From: Lingula anatina
Taxonomy: Eukaryota > Brachiopoda > Lingulata > Lingulida > Lingulidae
Assembly: GCF_001039355.2 (NCBI RefSeq)
Contig: NW_019775458.1
Coordinates: forward strand, 454,835-479,337
Length of the DNA: 24,503 nt
Direction: 5' to 3'
The position numbers were made by a program, and so were the translations under genes. The first letter of the stretch is position 1. Each line of letters starts with the position of its first letter. Below the pieces are notes generated by a model. That model ran no database searches, had not been told where the DNA came from, and saw only the letters and a list, made by a program, of their open reading frames with translations. Shown one piece after another: positions 20,401 to 24,503 of this stretch.

Positions 20401-21873
20401 GTTGAAGTCTTATTCAGATTTTTTGGGAGATAACCCTTGGTGTGCTGGCAAAAGTGTAAGTGCATATTAAAGCTTATGTGCATTAATTTTTGATAAACAG
20501 AATTTTCATTTATTATCATTGCAATAAGTTGTGTCATTGGAAGTACATGTTCTGATTATGCCAAGGTTGTGTTAGGTGAGACGGAGCAGCCTTGGTGTCA
20601 ACAACTGTTGAATCATGGGAAGTTTTTTCTGGGCAAATGAACATGGTGGTATAAAGACATATGGACATTTTTTTCCTATCGAGGAACTTTTTTTGTGGTT
20701 AAAGTGAACTCTGAATGTCAACCACTAGCGCTCTTTTAAACAGATCTAAAAATGCCAACTGAATCCACGTATTTACTGTCTTTTTCAAGTGTTCTATAAT
20801 GACAAGTTTATCCAAACGTGCTCTTTTTAAGTATAAAATTGTCTATTCAGCATAAATCATTTTCGGAAATATCGCACTTTGTCACACTTTGTCACCAAAT
20901 ACGCGTGTTTGAATTGCACAAAATATTGTGGATTATTTAATTTTTCTTTGTGTTATTGTTAGTGATAGTTTTAACGAAAAGTATTATTGTTTTGTGAGTT
21001 AAAGTGAATGCATAGAAATACTGTAATAACTTACTGAAGCGCCTAGGCGTGTTATAAACTTAGCAAATTGTCAAAAAAAAATACAAATCAAGGGGACATA
21101 ATCTTAATAGGTCATACCTCAAAAATACTTACCTGCCAGTGTGACCGTGGAGATATACGGTTTATTTGGTTTTAAAGATGTTTCTCGGTAAAATAAGAGT
21201 ACTTTCGCTCAATGTGGATGTCATATAATACACACTCTCTCTCTCTCTCTCTCTCTCTCCCCCAACACACACACACACATACAAACGCGGCGCGAGCTTA
21301 ATATTTCCTATGTTATCCAGTTATATTTTTCTTACAGATCACATATGCAGACTTTGGCTTGTACGAGCTGCTGGATTGGTTCAGAAGGTTTGAACCCGGA
21401 TGTCTGGACAAGCTCCCCAATCTTGTCGCCTTCTGCAATAATTTTGAGGTAAGTAGTAAAATCCTCTACTCCATGGGGAGAGAGAGAGATCATACATGTA
21501 TAGGGAAAAATGTCACAGATGATAATTGACACAAGATGAAAAAATTCTTCCTACCGTTAGCTTACGACCAATTACCAAGCTAATGCATATTTTTGCTCAC
21601 TTGCTATCGTACACTGTATTCGCAATGGTCTTTGGTTTCGACCTTTCTCGAATGTTCTCGCACAGATCGAGAACATTCTTACGTCATGCCGTCCCATGAA
21701 TGCTCTTCTTTTTTCTTTCAAATCAGATTCATTCTTCCCTCTACCTATTTCTCATCTAATTCTCACAAATGATTTTTGCATTTCAGGCTTTACCCGCCAT
21801 GAAAAAATACATGTCGTCTGCACAGTTTTTGAAAGACCCCATATTGAACCCATTTGCTGACTGGGGTGTATAG
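17416..21873 (+). CDS. GSTM-like: Glutathione S-transferase, class mu, gene D (8 exons, 222 aa)
   Basis: Exons are 17416-17451, 18538-18613, 18799-18863, 19480-19561, 19877-19992, 20360-20455, 21338-21448 and 21787-21873 (TAG), all with GT/AG borders and in frame. It begins [12 protein letters not shown] with catalytic Tyr7. Trp46, Lys50, Asn59, Gln72-Ser73 and Asp106 are conserved, and residue 116 is Leu. The C-terminal half is the most divergent of the four: [10 protein letters not shown] and STRMFKADF in exon 5, WCAGKS ending exon 6, FRRFEPGC in exon 7 and [12 protein letters not shown] at the end. These changes line the expected substrate pocket and C-terminus, suggesting different substrates. 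Exon 4 is nearly identical to A and C, and the 3' half of exon 7 to B. Candidate polyadenylation signals are at 22008-22013, 22112-22117 and 22156-22161. Confidence 0.93.
17452..18537 (+). other. Intron 1 of GST gene D
   Basis: A 1086-bp intron whose first part resembles the start of introns 1 of B and C (CATGTAGAAAACTTG, TTCGGGATTTAATATCGAC). It holds a short ATGTATGTATGTAT tract near 17847. No gene or transposon was recognised. Confidence 0.6.
18957..19113. mobile_element. Fold-back MITE-like element in gene D intron 3
   Basis: Arms 18957-18979 and 19091-19113 are inverted copies (core TAACAGGAATGGAAGTC) with one mismatch in 23. The interior contains CTAACCCTAACC. No coding sequence; no certain target duplication. 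Confidence 0.7.
19224..19391. mobile_element. MITE with CAGGGGCGGAT TIRs and TAATT duplication
   Basis: The ends CAGGGGCGGATTTAGG and CTGGATCCGCCCCTG are inverted copies, identical over the first 11 bases. TAATT flanks both sides (19219-19223 and 19392-19396). The interior carries repeated GGAAGACGGTCA motifs. The element is 168 bp, lies in gene D intron 3 and is non-coding. Confidence 0.75.
19568..19614. repeat. CT microsatellite at the start of gene D intron 4
   Basis: The CT-rich tract includes CTCTTTGTCTTTCTCTCTCT, also present in the corresponding tract of gene A (about 3430-3452). Confidence 0.9.
20456..21337 (+). other. Intron 6 of GST gene D
   Basis: At 882 bp it is much longer than introns 6 of A (156 bp), B (227 bp) and C (265 bp). 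It contains a (CT)n then (CA)n microsatellite at about 21232-21279. No coding sequence or TIR element was recognised in the remainder. Confidence 0.6.
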
Positions 21874-22382
21874 ATATCACGAGTCGTCTGAAAGGGGTTT
21901 CAACATGTACCATTTGATTCAGTATTAGATTAGTGACATTGATTGGCCTGATTCAGTATAGTGACATTAATTGGACTTATATATATTACAAGACTTTTAG
22001 CAGCATGAATAAATCTAAAACTATGCATTTTACCAAGGTGTTGGAACTCCTTGGTTTTACACAGGTTAAAATGCTTACCAGGACATTACGTACAAAAAAT
22101 TGTGTAGCCTAAATAAAATGCTTATATATGAGTGCTACAGTTGAGCATTTGAACAAATAAAACGGCTTCGTAGAAAATGTATTTGAATGGTGCATTTTTT
22201 TCATTGACGAGGTAAAGTCTATTTCTACAAACGTACATTTCTCTGTTGTAGTTTCCTCGCCAAACTGCTTTCGCTCATAACTGTGGCACCTGACATTAGT
22301 CTAAAATAAAGGGTATCAACTTGTATTTATGTGTCAAATCGAATGCAAATTTTGTGAGACGTTAACTCGAGTGCCACGGTTA
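21874..22382. other. Convergent 3' spacer between gene D and the Ly6-like gene
   Basis: The probable gene D 3' UTR holds three AATAAA hexamers. The 3' UTR of the minus-strand Ly6-like gene should start at 22382 and run leftward, but I saw no strong polyadenylation signal for it. Confidence 0.5.
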
Positions 22383-22976
22383 CTAAAGGACGCTCTTTAC
22401 AGCTGCAATCAAGAAAAGACAGCTTGCCAGTAATATTCCACAGGCAAACAATGACGTTGAGCTGTTGCAGAGGTTTCCACGACACTTGCATATCTCTCCA
22501 GTCGGGCGAAACATCTGAGGCGCCCCAAAGGACTCTAGAATTTTGAAGACTGCCCCCGCTCCTACAGACAGGTCGTCTTCACCCGCCGGCTTGCGGCAGC
22601 CGTTGTCACTGATTAAAACTGAACTTCCGGCACTGGCGTCATTTGCGCAACCACGTGACACTGTTCTTATCGGAACTTTGTGGTCGTCCTAAAATGAAAA
22701 AAAAATATGTACTTATTCCGGTAACAAGACTACACGTATCAATTATATTAGTTTTGACTGTAAACTGTAAGAAAATATAAACAGGGTTTAGGATTATCAT
22801 TTTGATCGGTATGATAGATTCAGATTGTTGCAACGTTCTGCACAAAATGCTGTCGCCTAAGACTGTCTAATTTAGTTATTGTGAAGACTCTTGACGTGCG
22901 TGTTCCAAGACACATTCTAATTCACTTGCCATTTTCTCTCTCTCTCTCTCATTCTCTCTCTTTCTCTCTCTCCCTT

Positions 22977-23012
<36 letters not shown>

Positions 23013-23364
23013 ATGAGTGCGCGCGCGAGCACTCAAATAAACGCAAATACAGATACACACGCGCGCACGCATTCCATTCATCACGTAAAATGAAATGGGG
23101 TAGAGATTTCTATTCATTCAAAAAAGGAAAAAAAAGGAAAACCTACCAAATACTGAACATAAAAATGCATCGTCACATTAGCCTTCTCACAGCCTCTGCT
23201 ACAAGATGTTTTGCCAAGATTAGCGATTCGGCCCGCCTCACAATTTTCGTCTGTGGGAAGTTGTGCCAGGGCATTTCTAATTGCGGTGCTTCCCAGTTTG
23301 TTGTCTGTTTCAAACATGTACATGTAGGTAACACAGCTATAGCATTCCTCCCCAGCCACACAAT
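22383..23364 (-). CDS. Ly6/uPAR (three-finger) domain protein, GPI-anchor type; 3' two exons
   Basis: Two minus-strand exons join in phase: 23364-23147 (acceptor TTTTTTCAG, donor GTAGGT) and 22688-22383 (acceptor TTTTAG, stop TAG). The first exon encodes AGEECYSCVT near its start, then Cys residues at ENCEAG, KTSCSRGC. The second adds RGCAND, NGCRK and a CKCRGNLCN ending, the typical closing CxC...CN signature of the LU domain. A hydrophobic tail (SLFACGILLASCLFLIAAV) follows directly, as expected for a GPI-anchor signal. The first exon starts with two bases of a split codon, so an upstream exon with the signal peptide is missing; I could not identify it in 23365-24503. The protein is probably extracellular and membrane-anchored. 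LU proteins vary widely in role, so none is assigned. It is unrelated to GST function. Confidence 0.8.
22934..23070. repeat. (CT)n-(CA)n microsatellite in the Ly6-like gene intron
   Basis: About 55 bases of CT-rich sequence lead into a CA run and then GCGCGC/CACG-rich sequence. Apparent open frames on both strands here are artefacts of the repeat. Confidence 0.95.
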
Positions 23365-24239
23365 CTGAAAAAACACAAAAGTGAAACTTACGTAAAAGGT
23401 GCACGCGTGTACATGTATATAGACCTATTGAGTGCATTCCAAGCAAGTTGACTTGCGGACTTATATGTTTGTGGAATCAGGCTGTTAGCGCACCATTTGA
23501 CCATGTCCTAAATCTTCCCACATATCATGTATTGTACACATGGATGAGACATAGCACTGCTCTTGATGTTGTCTTTCGCTTTCACTACAAATGATGCCTA
23601 AGAACAATAAAAGTCTGACATAAGCTTATCAGTTGACTGCGTGTAATGAAAGTGATATTTTGCACAATATATTAAAGAACTGAAAATTACATTGAAAACA
23701 TTGGCAAATCCCATGGCTTAAAATAGTTAAACGTTAATAATTTTGACAAATCTATTCCAATTTTTGTAAAATTTGTACAAATGATGCTTCACAACATTAA
23801 AAATCTGAGAAAAACTTATCACTTCACTGTTTCTAATCAAAGTGTTTTTTGATTAGCGATTGATATCAGAAAAGTGAGAATTTACGAAAACAAATATTTC
23901 AATATTCCAATAGAGGCGGATATAGTATTATTTGAAGGGGGGAGGTCCGCGGATGCGAAGCCGACCTCTCCTTAAATCTTAAAACACCATTGTTCAATAT
24001 CTAAGAAACGGGGTTTTTCCAGCCATCTGCCGTATCATGTGATGTGACACTGGGATTTTCCAAAGCTAAATTTTGATTGCTATTGACGGGGTTTGTGTCT
24101 CGTCAGCTTACACCTACGCCAGTCGAATGAGGAATACCAGCCCGCTTGGCGCCAGGTGTCGCTAGTGTGAATTCAGTCCTTCCACAGTCGCCATGTTGGA
24201 TATTGTATACGTTGGACTGTGGTACTGGCCTTAATAAAC
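23365..24239. other. Region 5' of the recognised Ly6-like exons
   Basis: It presumably contains intron 1 of the Ly6-like gene. Two diverged 68-bp direct repeats lie at 23587-23654 and 23777-23844 (both begin ACAAATGATGC). A GGCGGAT-type repeat remnant with G-rich arms is at about 23913-23970. I found no convincing signal-peptide exon on the minus strand. Confidence 0.5.
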
Positions 24240-24503
24240 ATGCCTCAGTATTGTTGTGTACCTGAATGTCAAAGTCGGCAAGGTGGGCATTATTTTCTTG
24301 AGGATTCAGGGTTTCGTTTGAAGTGAAGGGTTGCCCATGTCAACACACCTTCCATGTTAAAGGGACAGTTACAACTTGACCCAGGCACAGTAATTAGGCC
24401 CCTAAAGATAGACGAGTTGCCTCAAAAAGAATACACGTAAAAAGGTTAATTGATCTTGGCAAAACTTATAAAGTTTTGGAAAGAGAGCTCCATAGCAAGA
24501 AAG
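24240..24503 (+). pseudogene. Possible THAP-type zinc-finger start, interrupted by a stop
   Basis: From the ATG at 24240 the frame reads MPQYCCVPECQSRQGGHYF and then SGFRLK, followed by TGA (24324-24326) and RVAHVN. The MPxxC-C-V-P-x-C opening and a hydrophobic FRLK(W)xxAI-like position fit the start of the C2-CH THAP domain, in which an invariant Trp would sit where TGA now stands. The downstream frame shows no clear CxxHF end before another stop. It may be a relic of a THAP-bearing transposon (P-element type) or gene. The window ends at 24503. Confidence 0.35.

Noticed and set aside
1-24503. CRISPR arrays, operons, tRNA or rRNA genes
   Set aside because: The window is spliced animal DNA; no regularly spaced repeats, tRNA cloverleaf or rRNA sequence was seen.

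Overview
This is a stretch of animal nuclear DNA. It has spliced genes with GT/AG introns, AT-rich introns, many microsatellites (CT/CA, poly-T, TTA), and relics of DNA transposons and a non-LTR retrotransposon. A class-mu glutathione S-transferase cluster next to a Ly6/uPAR-type gene, together with the repeat types, suggests a marine invertebrate (lophotrochozoan or invertebrate deuterostome). I cannot fix the species from the sequence.

Layout. 1-1470: no gene; fold-back repeats and a transposon-like element with TIR CCTTGGCGGAGGT. 1682-21873: four tandem, same-strand class-mu GST genes, named A to D here. A (1682-4753), B (6420-11047) and D (17416-21873) each have eight coding exons with intact splice sites and encode 222 aa. 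C (13056-16193) keeps seven intact exons but lacks exon 3, which a GC-rich insertion has replaced; it is probably a recent pseudogene. Gene B intron 1 holds a decayed Tc1/mariner transposase. The B-C spacer holds a decayed reverse transcriptase and a TA-flanked MITE. 22383-23364 (minus strand, convergent with gene D): the last two exons of a GPI-anchored Ly6/uPAR-like protein whose 5' exon is not identified. 24240-24503: a possible THAP-type zinc-finger start interrupted by a stop codon.

The GST genes have identical exon sizes (36, 76, 65, 82, 116, 96, 111, 87) and intron phases. As I recall the vertebrate GSTM structure, this matches it except for exon 5, five codons longer here, and exon 8, one codon shorter. 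The glutathione-site residues align one-to-one (Tyr7, Trp46, Lys50, Asn59, Gln72-Ser73, Asp106, counting Met1), but the substrate-site Tyr of mammalian mu enzymes is Leu116 in all four genes. The array is a mosaic: exon 4 is nearly identical in A, C and D; the 3' half of exon 7 is nearly identical in B and D; exon 2 is nearly identical in B, C and D. This suggests gene conversion.

The enzymes presumably act in cytosolic detoxification. Gene A has an AP-1/MARE-type TGAGTCAGCA site beside a TATA-like box, and C and D share a conserved proximal block with CRE-like, TATA-like and initiator/MARE-like elements, so stress-inducible expression is plausible. I found no clearly new biological system. 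The most notable points are the exon-3 replacement, the conversion mosaic and the conserved non-coding motifs.
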